Source: Cristatella mucedo
Lineage: Eukaryota; Bryozoa; Phylactolaemata; Cristatellidae
Assembly: GCA_009760855.2 (NCBI GenBank)
Contig: WPIO01000018.1
Span: 2,359,001-2,423,000 of the forward strand
Length of the DNA: 64,000 nucleotides
Direction: 5' to 3'
A program made the position numbers and the translations under genes. Below the pieces are notes generated by a model, which was given only the letters and a program-made list of their open reading frames with translations, ran no database searches and was not told the DNA's origin. How positions within the stretch are numbered: position 1 is the first letter of the stretch; each line of letters begins with the position of its first letter. Below, piece after piece: positions 32,913 to 42,076 of the stretch.

Positions 32913-34145
32913 CTATATACTAAATAGTAGATTATTTATTTTTCCAACATAAGACTTTGGTGCTTTCCTAGATCTAGCTAGGTAATCTACAGCAGCACTT
33001 ATTGAATTTACGACTCCTTTATTTCCAGAAGCAAGCTCTCTCAACCATAAATCGATCTTACTAAATACTTCTTTATCACTCTTAACAAACACTGAAACAA
33101 CTTTTAATCCTTCTCCCACATTTAAATACTCTAGTCTTAATATATAATCAAAAATACTTTGTTCTTTTTTACTCATTCTTTGTTTTTTGTTCAAATCCGT
33201 AGCAATTTGAAGAATTCTATCTTTAATATTACTCTCTGTAATTCCTTTTATATTTTCCTTCATATCAGTTTTCATTTTGCCAGTAGATTTTATTTTAGTA
33301 AGTTCAATTAATTCTTCTCTAATAACACGTGGGTCTTTTGAAAATGTGATTTGAGGAAGACTATCTTCTATGACAGTTGTAAATTGTGGTTATGTATCAG
33401 CTTCTGCACCACTTACAGTTGGTAAAGCAGTTTTTGGTTTCCTACCTCTTTTCTTTGGGGTACTAGTAGTAGTCGTGTTAGGATCTGTAACACTAGAAGC
33501 AGGTTCTATACTAGGTTCTATACTAGGTTCTATAACACTTACAGTTGGTAAAGCAGTTTTTGGTTTCCTACCTCTTTTCTTTGAAGTGCTTACTTCAACT
33601 TCTTTTATATATCCTTTATTAATCTTTGGAGTACCAGTAGATGGATTAATATTAAAACTTTCTCCAACTGCCTTTTGAACACCATCAATAATTTCTTTTA
33701 TTTCTGGATTAGCTGCATGAGTCTTTGCTTGATTTATTCTGTTAATTGCTTTTTTAGGTTCACCAGATTTAAAATCAGCAATTGCTTTTTTCAAAACCAA
33801 AGAAACATCTTGAGGTTCTTTAGGTTTAGGCTGTATTGCCTTTTCAGTTAGTTTATTAGTCTCCATTTGAATTGCAAGTTTAGGTCTCATTACTTTAAGC
33901 TTATTAAAATCAGTCTCACCTGAATCATTTTTTGAATGCTCTAGAGCACGTTCATTTAGTTTATGTTCTATCTGATCTCTAGTAGCAATCTCAGCTTCTA
34001 TTCTTGCTATTTCTTCACTATTGTTAAGTATTGTAGCGACATTTAACTTATCTAAATTACTATATAAGTTTTCTAAATCAAGAGCTTCTTGAACACTTCC
34101 TTCATACTTTTTATTTTTTCTTTGATACAACTTTCCGTTAATCAT
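32913..34145 (-). pseudogene. AT-hook protein, one in-frame TAA
   Basis: About 410 codons from ATG at 34145. The N-terminus has YQRKNKKYEGSVQ and a helical charged region. A repeated segment carries STSKKRGRKPKTALPTVS (about residues 184-200) and TPKKRGRKPKTALPTVSG near residue 235. Each is a GRKP AT-hook that binds the minor groove of AT-rich DNA. TAA at 33390-33392 interrupts. The frame continues to SKKEQSIFDYILRLEYLN and ends in TAG at 32913. The start overlaps the ATPase stop by ATGA. Possibly a genome-binding virion protein; no family was recognised beyond the hooks. Confidence 0.65.
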
Positions 34146-34831
34146 TCCTTTCCTAACAAATTATTGAAAATAGTTATTAGTTGTTTTTCTTTTTCATCAA
34201 CAGGCCAAAATCTACCCTCATCCTCGATTTTAGTTATATCTATAACACAATATTCAAATCTTTTCCTTGTGCAAGAATCGACCCAATCTTTAAATTTCTT
34301 TCCATCTATATCACCAACGTATGATCGCCGTATATATTATATATCATTTCCATTTTGTCTAAAGATTATTATAAAGTTTACATTGTTTCTTATATTTCTT
34401 TTAGGAACACTTGTAAATCCTTGAGCAAGATAAAATACATTCGTTTTTTTATGTCTTCCTCTTGTAAAGTAATCCAATATATTACTCTGATCTTCATTTA
34501 TAACATCATCTAACACAACAACGTTCTTACATTTCTTATATGAGTCAACATTTGGCATTTAATCTACTCCACTAACCCAAACAAATGCAGGGCTTCCTTT
34601 TGTCATATCAATAAAGCCACGGTATACTGGTTGATCTAAACTTGCAGCAATAATATTACAGATATCATAGTCTAATCTTCCATAAAATATCCAATTCATT
34701 ACTAACTGTGTTTTACCACATCCACTAGGACCTAAAACCAATGCCCTAATGGGTTGTTCTTTAGGTAGTTGTTCTTTATGACCGCTAACACTATCCTGTC
34801 CAAAATTAAAAGGTTTAATTTCCAAAGACAT
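34142..34831 (-). pseudogene. A32/FtsK-like genome-packaging ATPase, two in-frame TAA
   Basis: This ATPase would pump DNA into capsids. Start at 34831 after TATAGG. Walker A is LVLGPSGCGKTQLV (residues 31-44). Walker B is NVVVLDDVI just after TAA 34559-34561, followed by FTRGRHKKTNVFYLAQ, characteristic of Polinton and poxvirus A32-type ATPases, and IRNNVNFIIIFRQNG. A second TAA at 34337-34339 is followed in frame by IRRSYVGDIDGKKFK and the true end, TGA at 34142-34144. Total length about 230 codons, as usual for the family. No frameshift seen. Confidence 0.9.
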
Positions 34832-34876
34832 CCTATATTAAAATTGTATATATCATAATATACGGAGATTTATTGT
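34832..34876. promoter_or_regulatory. Divergent promoter, ATPase / zinc ribbon
   Basis: A 45-bp AT-rich spacer separates the two ATGs. The minus side reads AATATAGG-ATG. The plus side has GTATATATCATAATATACGG before ATG. Confidence 0.5.
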
Positions 34877-35152
34877 ATGAAGTGTAAAAAGTCGACTGAT
34901 ACATTACACGAGGAGTATGTTGAGGTAGGTAGTACAAAAGGAATGAGAGGAATGGTAAAAGGAATTTGTACAATCTGTAGTAAAAAGAAATCAAAGTTCG
35001 TTAGACTAAGAAGTACTCCTGTTCCAGTTGGTGAAGGATCTTTATCTCAAGGAAGGATTGGAAGAGGATCTTTATCACAAGGAAGAAGGATTGGAAGAGG
35101 TGTAAGTGAACAACAAATAATTGGTGAGATTAAGAGTGCGATAGAAAACTAA
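34877..35152 (+). CDS. DUF5679-like zinc-ribbon protein
   Basis: 91 residues. MKCKKSTDTLHEEYVEV, KGMRGMVKGICTICSKKK and SKFVRL match the small zinc-ribbon proteins of Polintons and other eukaryotic dsDNA viruses, which have Cys pairs 25-30 residues apart and a basic KSKFV segment. Only one Cys is left in the first knuckle (position 3; position 6 is Ser), so metal binding may be impaired. The tail has two GSLSQGRRIGRG-like repeats. Ends TAA directly at a run of nine A that leads into the protease frame. Confidence 0.7.
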   Translation: MKCKKSTDTLHEEYVEVGSTKGMRGMVKGICTICSKKKSKFVRLRSTPVPVGEGSLSQGRIGRGSLSQGRRIGRGVSEQQIIGEIKSAIEN

Positions 35153-35159
35153 AAAAAAA

Positions 35160-35540
35160 GTAAAATCATCAGCTTTAATAGATATAGAAATTAATAATTA
35201 TATTAAAGAATTCGATATATACAACTTTAGAGGTGTCTTTGCAAGAGATGAACTGACAAAGCCATTAGAGAATGAATGTCTTATTTGTAATACAGGAGAA
35301 TCAGACCTTACGATATATCACTGGGTCGCATTAAAGAAAGAAGGGTCTAAGTGTTTATACTTCGATTCTTTTGGAGCACCACCAATGCCAGAGCTAATAA
35401 GTTACTTCGGTGATATACCATCTTTTCAAACGTTTCAACTGCAAAAGTTCAATCAGAAAGATTGTGGAAAAAGGTGTCTAATCTTCTTAAAACTTATGGA
35501 ATTAACTGATTTTGGAACAACGATGGAATTATTAATTTGA
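35160..35540 (+). CDS. Adenain-like maturation protease (no visible ATG)
   Basis: A cysteine protease of the adenovirus type that processes virion proteins. YNFRGVFARDEL, YHWVALKKEG (catalytic His in HWV), CLYFDSFGAPPMPEL (Asp/Asn position in YFDSFG) and QKDCGKRCLIFLKL (catalytic Cys in DCG) are all present and in order in a single open frame. No ATG precedes RGVF; the frame is bounded upstream by TAG at 35142-35144. It follows the zinc-ribbon stop in the +1 frame across an A9 run. Either the start was lost by mutation, a non-AUG start is used, or translation enters by frameshifting. Confidence 0.85.
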   Translation, partial: VKSSALIDIEINNYIKEFDIYNFRGVFARDELTKPLENECLICNTGESDLTIYHWVALKKEGSKCLYFDSFGAPPMPELISYFGDIPSFQTFQLQKFNQKDCGKRCLIFLKLMELTDFGTTMELLI

Positions 35541-35569
35541 ATTAAACAAATTATTTACCCTTTATAGAA

Positions 35570-36057
35570 ATGGAAATCCAAAATAAGAAATTCGTAGTTC
35601 TTGAAAACGCTTCAGTCATAATTCCAAAAGGAAAGCCAGCTCGAGTTCACATTGAAGAGAGAACTTCAAGAGATTCTAAGCAATATTGCAACATGTGGTT
35701 ATACATTACCGAAGACATAATGCCATCTATTAAAGATATTGTAGAAAGGTCGAGTGAGAAACTTGGTTTCAACGGATATGGTTTTACTAAGAGATCTACA
35801 CTTGGACTTCGAATTATTTTGGTATCAAACCAAGCATATTCTTCGATCAAAAAAATAAACAGTTGAAGTTCAGTTCTATTGCTAATGTAGTTAATAAATT
35901 TGGAAGTGACTTTTCTATTACTGGAGTTCTCGATGGAAGTTATGTTACTAAACACTCTTATAATTCTGAAGAAATACTTAATATTAGATTAAAGCTTGAT
36001 CAAGTTAAGGCCTATGATTCTGTAAAACGAGGAGATTTCAATCCTGCTGATTATTAG
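35570..36057 (+). pseudogene. Unrecognised 160-residue protein, one frameshift
   Basis: ATG at 35570 follows TATAGAA. The first part (MEIQNKKFVVLENASVI; YITEDIMPSIKDIVER) runs to 35866. The second part, in another frame, starts about 35863 (LKFSSIANVVNKFGSD; LNIRLKLDQVKAYDS) and ends in TAG. The break coincides with a run of seven A at about 35,850. Position between protease and pX/PLA2 and a beta-rich look would fit a DNA-binding or virion protein, but I do not recognise a family. Confidence 0.5.
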
Positions 36058-36112
36058 AAACAAAAAATAAAAAAACAAAAATAAAAATTATTTAGGTTAG
36101 TTAGTTAATTTT

Positions 36113-36878
36113 TTATATCTTTTTTCTACTAATGTCTAACATTCTATCGACAATTCCTCTAGCATAATGTTTTATCTTATTCAAACTTGATGAATTGTTT
36201 ATTTTATCTTTTAAGAAATCAGTTGCAAATGAATCGTTTAACATTCCGCCAATACCCAATCCTAGTTTTGCTTTTGCTGCCATGACAGCTGCCACTGTTT
36301 TAGCGTCTTCTCGTACGTAATTTGGTTGTCTTGGATCAAGCGCAATTCTAGCAGCAGATTCAGCTAATACCAAGTCTGACAAGTTTCTTATCTCTGTTCT
36401 TTTAGGTTCAGGCATTGATGAAGTCTCTGTATATGTATGGTCATGGATAAGTGCACAATTATCAAGATCATTAACGCCTTGGTAACCCTGTTCCATCCTT
36501 TGAGCGAACTTAGTTCCCGGACCCGCATAACTATATCTATTAGTATTATTAAAACTTCCATCTTGAACAAATTCTGATTTTACTCCTGTTGGCAACTTTA
36601 AGTGAAACTCTCTTCCTCCAGATATCTTATTTATTATATCTACAATACCAGAACCATGTTTTCTATTTGCCTTTAACTGTTTAAGACTAAAATTCAACTG
36701 CATTCCCACTCCTTTAGCCTTATACTTTTCTATTCTTCTTTTGTTGAGTATCAGTGACAAGAAAAGATTTTGTACCACTTAAATCAGTATGTTTTAATCT
36801 TATAGAAATCGGTTCCTTAGATTTATGAATAAGATCGATTTGGTGATCAGATAGATCAAGTTTGACTTCACTATACAT
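36113..36878 (-). pseudogene. pX-like membrane-active segment fused to phospholipase A2, frameshifted
   Basis: Start MYSEVKLDLSDHQIDL at 36878 after TATATAGA. Two short repeats, ISIRLKHTDLSG and MQLNFSLKQLKANRK, match the paired IRL/LKFSxxQL motif of the pX-like proteins of adintoviruses and Polintons. Downstream YAGPGTKFAQRM (calcium loop) and CALIHDHTYTET (HDxxY catalytic His-Asp) mark a parvovirus-type phospholipase A2, which lets virions leave endosomes. A frame break lies at about 36,725-36,745, after which the long frame is open to TAA at 36113. Confidence 0.8.
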
Positions 36879-36918
36879 TCTATATAATTATATTAAACAT
36901 TTATAAAACTATGTATAA
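36879..36918. promoter_or_regulatory. Divergent promoter, pX-PLA2 / HNH
   Basis: A 40-bp spacer. The minus side reads TTATATAGA-ATG; the plus side ends ATGTATAA-ATG. Confidence 0.5.
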
Positions 36919-37476
36919 ATGGATAAAGATCAAGTTGTTGCTCTTAGAGAACGTGTCAATGAATTATTATCTTACAATGCTTTTACAGGTAAGTTTGTGT
37001 GGAATGAAAGTCGTGGACGTATTTCTAGAGGAGAAGAAGCTGGAGTTATAACAGTTGGTGGTTATAGACAAATAAAAATTGATGGAGAATCGTACCTTGC
37101 TCATAGACTGGCGTGGTTGATTGTAACTGGTAAACTACCTTTGGATGAGATTGATCACATTGATAATGATAAACTAAATAATTCCCTTAATAATTTACGT
37201 GAAGCGACTTGTGGTGAAAATCAAAGAAATTAAAGAAAACTAAGAAATAACACTTCTGGTTTTATTGGGGTGTGTTGGAGTAAACGTTCAAAGAAGTGGA
37301 TATCACGAGTAGAAGTAAATAAAGTTTCTTATTATATTGGTTTATTTGACGATATAGAGGAAGCAGCCGTTGCTAGGGATATGGCAGCCATACGTTTACA
37401 TCTTCAATTTGCAAAACTTAATTTTACGTGTAATTTAACAGAAGACAATAAAATAGTTCGTGACACCGACTATTAG
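36919..37476 (+). pseudogene. HNH homing-type endonuclease with AP2 domain, one in-frame TAA
   Basis: N-terminal YNAFTGKFVWNES and GYRQIKIDGESYLAHRLAW lead to the HNH core EIDHIDNDKLNNSLNNLR. TAA at 37231-37233 follows ENQRN. The frame continues NNTSGFIGVCWSKRSKKW and ARDMAAIRLHLQFAKLNF, an AP2/ERF-like DNA-binding domain. HNH-AP2 enzymes are common selfish endonucleases of phages and large DNA viruses and are unusual in a Polinton. Ends TAG, overlapping the stop of the convergent gene at 37473. Confidence 0.85.
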
Positions 37477-38572
37477 TTTTTACATCTTCGTTTTAGATCA
37501 TCTCTTAGTTTAATCATTTCAATATATATTTCTTGTTGACTCTTACCTTGTGCACAAAGATTACTCAACAGCATTGCACTCTCAGCTTTATAGTCACACG
37601 TTTTACGACCACCAACAGTAGAAGCTTCTACTTTTTTTATGTCTCTTTTTAAATCTTCACTATAATTAACACCTCCTTTCTCCACAAGCTCTCTTCCCTT
37701 ATTAAGGAAGTTAATCTGTTGTTGACTTCTGAATTCTGTACTGTATCACTTAGATCTATATCAACCCCTTTTTCAAGTAGTTCTATCATGTTTTTCAAGT
37801 CTACAATTGCATTATTTAATCTTTCTTTTTGGAGTGTCAAAGCACTCACTCTCTCTTCATGAGTATTCATTTTAGGTGCTCCAGCAGTATACATTGTTTC
37901 ATCTACTATTTGTTTTATCAATTCTGCAACTGCTACAGTGATTGAAACTGCTAAACCAACTGTTCCTATTGCACTTGCTATGCTAGCGATGATGGCTGGA
38001 ATAGCAGGTAAAAAGCCTCCTCTCATTTCAAGAAAGTTCTTCTTCCATGCTATCGGATCAAGTTGAGTTGCATCCCAAGAAACTTCTTCTCCAAACGTTT
38101 CAGATAAAAACTTACAAGGATTTAAATACCAATCACTATTTGCTTTTTCAGCTTCTAATAATATCTCATTAATGTAGAAACCTACTTCCAAACTTGCAAC
38201 CATCTTTGAGAGTCCTTCTTTTTTATCTGACATTGTTTTCCAGAAGACTTGTCCATACTTACCAGAAGATATATCATCAACAATTTCTTTTATAAACAAA
38301 CCAAGATCTACTATTCCTGTTACTCCAGATAGAAATCCTCCTAGAGCTTTTGTAGCTTTTCCAATAACCTTAAATGATTGTAAAACCTTTGGAACGATCT
38401 TTGCGATCTTGTTTGAGGCCTGTAAGGACAGCTTCATAGCAACTTTAGGTACTATTTTTATAACTGCTTTCGAACCTACTTCCGTTGCTGTCGTAATACC
38501 TTAAACCACTTCCTTAGTTTTATCTACTCCTTCTTATATAGTATCAACACCTTTTCCTTTTTTATTCTTCAT
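37473..38572 (-). pseudogene. Unrecognised virion-like protein with hydrophobic segment, two TAA and one frameshift
   Basis: The ATG at 38572 lies 13 bp from the divergent fibre ATG. TAA codons at 38534-38536 and 38501-38503 fall early. An open frame from about 38437 has KVIGKATKALGGFLSG, a long hydrophobic stretch PAIPAIIASIASAIGTVG (about 140-170 residues in) and a coiled-coil-like LNNAIVDLKNMIELLEKG. A shift near 37,690 leads to NYSEDLKRDIKKVEAST and a Cys/Lys end. It could be a minor capsid or membrane-interacting protein; the family is unknown. Confidence 0.5.
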
Positions 38573-38585
38573 ATATTATAAGTGA
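38573..38585. promoter_or_regulatory. 13-bp bidirectional promoter
   Basis: CATATATTATAAGTGAATG: divergent ATGs with only ATATTATAAGTGA between them. The TATAAGTGA-ATG half serves the fibre gene, and the minus side reads TTATAAT-AT-ATG. Confidence 0.5.
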
Positions 38586-39449
38586 ATGGAAAAAGTAAGA
38601 AAGGTTAATGGTTCTATTTACAGTGATCCTAACGCTAAAGGAAATAGAGTAACAGACTTAGCATACCCTATTAATGCTGGTGATGCAATAAATTTGAGCT
38701 ATGGATTTAGTTCAAACTTTGGAGGAAGTGTTGCTACAAATGTTATAGGTGACTTAGCAACAGTTTCAAGTATGTCAGGATTTCTTCCAAAGACTAATAG
38801 AAAGATGATATCACAGTTGAATTGTAAGAATGTTTTTGGTATATCCGGAAAATCTGCTGATGGAACTGTATATAGTGACTTAAGACCTTATAAAGTGATT
38901 AACTATGGACTCTTAAAAAATATGACACAAGTGTTTAAAGGTAAAGCAACAGCAAGTATGAATATGGGGAATAAGAATAATATAAATGTAAAAGACTCTG
39001 ATACTGTGACAAAATATGCTGATAATAATAAACAAATATCGTATAGGTATTTTGGAGCAAGCTCTGTTACTTACCCAACCGTATTTTATCTTGATATGTT
39101 TGGATTAAATATTCCTGCTAATGGTAGCACAGGAAACCAATTTCAACCTAATCAAATTACACCTCGGGATATACCTGTTATTGCAACTACTGGAGATATT
39201 GTTGCATACAATACTAATCTTAAAACATTCTTTCCGGGTGTATTACCAAACATTGCAATGGTTAGTGGAGTTATGTACGCAACTAGTAAAACAAATGCAT
39301 ACGTAGAATTAACAAGTGAATCAACATATGGGGTTAGTGGAACTATAGTTTTAATAATTATTATAAATAGAACGTGTATATATGCTATCGATAAGTTTAC
39401 TGTTGCAAGTGGAATAACTTACATTGATTTTCTTTTTACTATTGTATAG
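38586..39449 (+). CDS. Fibre-like protein 2
   Basis: 287 residues. A degenerate repeat (NGSIYSDPNAKGNRVTDLAY, then PINAGDAINLSY) leads to a long unique region, SGFLPKTNRKMISQLNC and FYLDMFGLNIPANGS, and a hydrophobic C-terminus (GTIVLIIIINRTCIYAID) that looks like a beta-rich head. It is intact, with no stop or shift. First of three fibre-like genes in tandem; its TAG stop lies inside the TATAGAA-ATG motif of the next gene. Likely a surface attachment protein. Confidence 0.6.
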   Translation: MEKVRKVNGSIYSDPNAKGNRVTDLAYPINAGDAINLSYGFSSNFGGSVATNVIGDLATVSSMSGFLPKTNRKMISQLNCKNVFGISGKSADGTVYSDLRPYKVINYGLLKNMTQVFKGKATASMNMGNKNNINVKDSDTVTKYADNNKQISYRYFGASSVTYPTVFYLDMFGLNIPANGSTGNQFQPNQITPRDIPVIATTGDIVAYNTNLKTFFPGVLPNIAMVSGVMYATSKTNAYVELTSESTYGVSGTIVLIIIINRTCIYAIDKFTVASGITYIDFLFTIV

Positions 39450-39451
39450 AA

Positions 39452-40324
39452 ATGCTAAGACCTAAAAGAAGAGGAATTGGTATAACAAATTACATTAAAA
39501 AAAGTGGTGATGTACTTACAGGTAGTTTAAGTATGAATGGAAATTTGATAAAGGATTTAGGTGATCCTGTTAATCTTGGAGGTGCTGTAAATAGAAAGTA
39601 TATAGATACCAATTTCGTTACAAAAGTATCAAGAGGAACTACTGCTGATGGAGATATCGATATGAAAAATTATAAGTTGATAGAACTAGCAAATCCTATA
39701 AACCCTAGTGATGCTGCAACTAAAGACTATGCGGACAGTAAACTACCTAAGACTGGTGGAACTATCAACGGAACACTAACTGTAAATGAAAATGTGTCTG
39801 TTTCAGGATCTCCTACTTCTGATAATGATATTCCAAATAAATCGTATACGAACTCTAACTTCCTTAAACTAACTGGTGGAACTCTTAATGGAAATTTAGA
39901 TATGAATAGATACTCTATCTTCTTTGAAAACGAACCTGTTAATCCTAACGACGGTGTACACTTTAAATATCTAAATAAAGTATCAGATGGAAATATTACT
40001 GTAATAAGTTTTAGAGCAACGGTGGATGGGTCATTAACTACGGATTTATATGGGAAAACAATTAACGATCGATGGATTTCTACTTTAACTGATACCACTA
40101 TCCCTAGGGGTTTACTTGTTGTTACAACATTGTATGAATATACAACCGGAAAAAAAGGAATATTACAACCTCTCCCAGCAACGCTAAAACCATTAGGAGA
40201 CCAGTTATACGGTGGTTATATGCTAGACGAAAATAAAAAACTTGTTCAATCATCAGCTTTTATATCTGGCTCAAACTTATTTGATAAAGAATTAAATATC
40301 TTTGTTTATATAGCGACAACGTAA
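39452..40324 (+). CDS. Fibre-like protein 3
   Basis: 290 residues, start after TATAGAA. It has three or more phage tail-fibre-type units: LTGSLSMNGNLIKDLGDPVN, IDMKNYKLIELANPINPSD, AATKDYADSKL and LNGNLDMNRYSIFFENEP. A globular head follows (ISFRATVDGSLTTDLYG to NIFVYIATT). Intact. The stop TAA is followed after one base by the next ATG (ACG TAA A ATG). The stem-then-head layout suggests a trimeric receptor-binding fibre. Confidence 0.7.
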   Translation: MLRPKRRGIGITNYIKKSGDVLTGSLSMNGNLIKDLGDPVNLGGAVNRKYIDTNFVTKVSRGTTADGDIDMKNYKLIELANPINPSDAATKDYADSKLPKTGGTINGTLTVNENVSVSGSPTSDNDIPNKSYTNSNFLKLTGGTLNGNLDMNRYSIFFENEPVNPNDGVHFKYLNKVSDGNITVISFRATVDGSLTTDLYGKTINDRWISTLTDTTIPRGLLVVTTLYEYTTGKKGILQPLPATLKPLGDQLYGGYMLDENKKLVQSSAFISGSNLFDKELNIFVYIATT

Positions 40325-40325
40325 A

Positions 40326-41309
40326 ATGCTTAGTAGAAGATTATTAGAAATGAATGGAACTCTAAATCTTAGTAAAAATAGAATAGCAATTGTTGGTTCT
40401 ACTATTGGTGAGTTAGAAGTAGTAAGTAAAACATTTGCTGATAATAATTATATTCGAAAAGACTCTGACGACATTGCAAGAGGAGATTTATCTGCTAGGT
40501 CAAAAAAATATGTAAATGTACGTTATCCGGAGAGTGATAAAGACTTATCTACAAAACAGTATCTTGATACAAAAACTGGAACAGAAGGCGCCCAAGTAAT
40601 AGATCGAACTCTAGAAGTAGATAGATTAAGTGCTAATAACACCACTGATTGTTCATACACAAGAGAAAGAGCTTATACATCATTTCTAAGAACGAATAGA
40701 CTTTTTAACCATGAGTCATTGATTCTTGAAGGAATAATAGGAGCTAAAAGTATTACTAATTTATCTAACAACACCACTGACATAACACTAGCTAAGCTAT
40801 CTGACATTAACTTAAAAAAACCAATATACTCAAAGATAACATTAAAAATAAGAGACATGAACAGAATAAATAATGATAACACTAATATTATTAATGATGA
40901 TACTTATTACAATGTCTATGGGAGAACAGCTGAAATCAATTCATTTCGCCTAAAAGATGATAATATGACTAGAATAAGCTATAGAACTATTACATCAACA
41001 ATATCGGTAACAGTGGAAAAGTTGTCTGCTGAGTATGATAATATAATTACAAACTGTTATCATAAATTCTACTCACCAAACTTTTTTCCTTCTAATTTAC
41101 TCATCATACCTGATTATGGTGTGGAAGGTGATTATATGTTGTTAACTAATTCTATAAAAAATCTTGCTATATCTGAAGAAAGGGATACAAAAATAAAAAC
41201 ATTTAATATTAGTTATCCTGTTCCAAGTTACGCAGGATTTAGAACACCTAGTCCTTTAGATGTAATTGAAATTGGTTTAGTTAAGAAAGTTAGAATAGTA
41301 AATATTTAG
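40326..41309 (+). CDS. Fibre-like protein 4
   Basis: 327 residues. It has stem-like units (LEMNGTLNLSKNRIAIVGST, VNVRYPESDKDLSTKQYLDT) and a longer head with FHKFYSPNFFPSN-like and AGFRTPSPLDVIEIG stretches near the C-terminus. Intact, ending TAG. The start is immediately downstream of fibre 3 without its own clear TATATAG, so co-transcription is likely. Confidence 0.6.
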   Translation: MLSRRLLEMNGTLNLSKNRIAIVGSTIGELEVVSKTFADNNYIRKDSDDIARGDLSARSKKYVNVRYPESDKDLSTKQYLDTKTGTEGAQVIDRTLEVDRLSANNTTDCSYTRERAYTSFLRTNRLFNHESLILEGIIGAKSITNLSNNTTDITLAKLSDINLKKPIYSKITLKIRDMNRINNDNTNIINDDTYYNVYGRTAEINSFRLKDDNMTRISYRTITSTISVTVEKLSAEYDNIITNCYHKFYSPNFFPSNLLIIPDYGVEGDYMLLTNSIKNLAISEERDTKIKTFNISYPVPSYAGFRTPSPLDVIEIGLVKKVRIVNI

Positions 41310-41434
41310 ATCCACCAATCCATAGTCTCTTCAATCAACTCTTCCGGAGGTTCAAAGTCTTTTCCTTGATCTATTTCTGGTTTTATTTTTTTGTTAGTTC
41401 TATTTTTTAGAGTAAGCTTCTGATTTAATTTTAT

Positions 41435-41692
41435 TTATTTAATATATTTTAAGTGATTGAGAAACTCTTCAAAGATTGACCCATCTCTAACCTTAGTAAA
41501 TATTTTTGCAATCTCTGGTTCAGAGTGATTGATTCTTAAAGCCTTGTATTCAATAACTAGTTTAACAGCGTTTAGTAATGTTGATCTAATGTCTTTAATT
41601 CTACCCATAGGATATGAACAAATCTTAAAATTTGAATGCTGCTGACCTTGAACTTCATTAAGGCAATTCCTACTCCTCGTTTCAATACCCAT
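41435..41692 (-). CDS. Unrecognised 85-residue protein
   Basis: Start MGIETRSRNCLNEVQGQQ after TATATAGAA, so expression from the shared motif is likely. Mostly helical and basic (RIKDIRSTLLNAVKLVIEY). Intact. No family recognised. Confidence 0.55.
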   Translation of the reverse strand: MGIETRSRNCLNEVQGQQHSNFKICSYPMGRIKDIRSTLLNAVKLVIEYKALRINHSEPEIAKIFTKVRDGSIFEEFLNHLKYIK

Positions 41693-41728
41693 TTCTATAT
41701 AATGTTTATTTTGTTTTAATTTAATTAA

Positions 41729-42064
41729 TTATGCTTCTAGAGCTGCAGCAGTGGCCTTTTGTCTTTCGCTAATACCATCAGCTACATCAGGAAGAATTGC
41801 ATAACACTCGTCTTTAACAATTCCAGAGATGTCTGGTTTAACTCCTGAAACTCCTGAGATAACCGTTGAGAGTGTTGGAAGTTGAGATGCAATCCATGTT
41901 GTGTATCCGGAGATCTCAGAAGGATCATCAAGAAGTGCGTCTACTTTAGACCTAACAGTAGATTCAAGATTTGTTGTTACATCAGATAACCGAGCAGTTA
42001 TAATCTTTTGAGCTTCGATATCACATTCGTCGAGATAGAATTTCTTAACTGAATTATCAGTCAT
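41729..42064 (-). CDS. Unrecognised 111-residue acidic protein
   Basis: MTDNSVKKFYLDECDIEA, then SKVDALLDDPSEISGYTTW and LSTVISGVSGVKPDISG. The composition is higher in GC and alanine than its neighbours. No clear TATATAG before the ATG (AAGATATTTCAGTT-ATG). Intact. Function unknown; possibly a virion cement or core protein by its position. Confidence 0.5.
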   Translation of the reverse strand: MTDNSVKKFYLDECDIEAQKIITARLSDVTTNLESTVRSKVDALLDDPSEISGYTTWIASQLPTLSTVISGVSGVKPDISGIVKDECYAILPDVADGISERQKATAAALEA

Positions 42065-42076
42065 AACTGAAATATC

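Noticed and set aside
33370-33678. Plus-strand hydrophobic open frame as a membrane protein
   Set aside because: It is antisense to the AT-hook repeat region; the minus frame has the coherent motifs.
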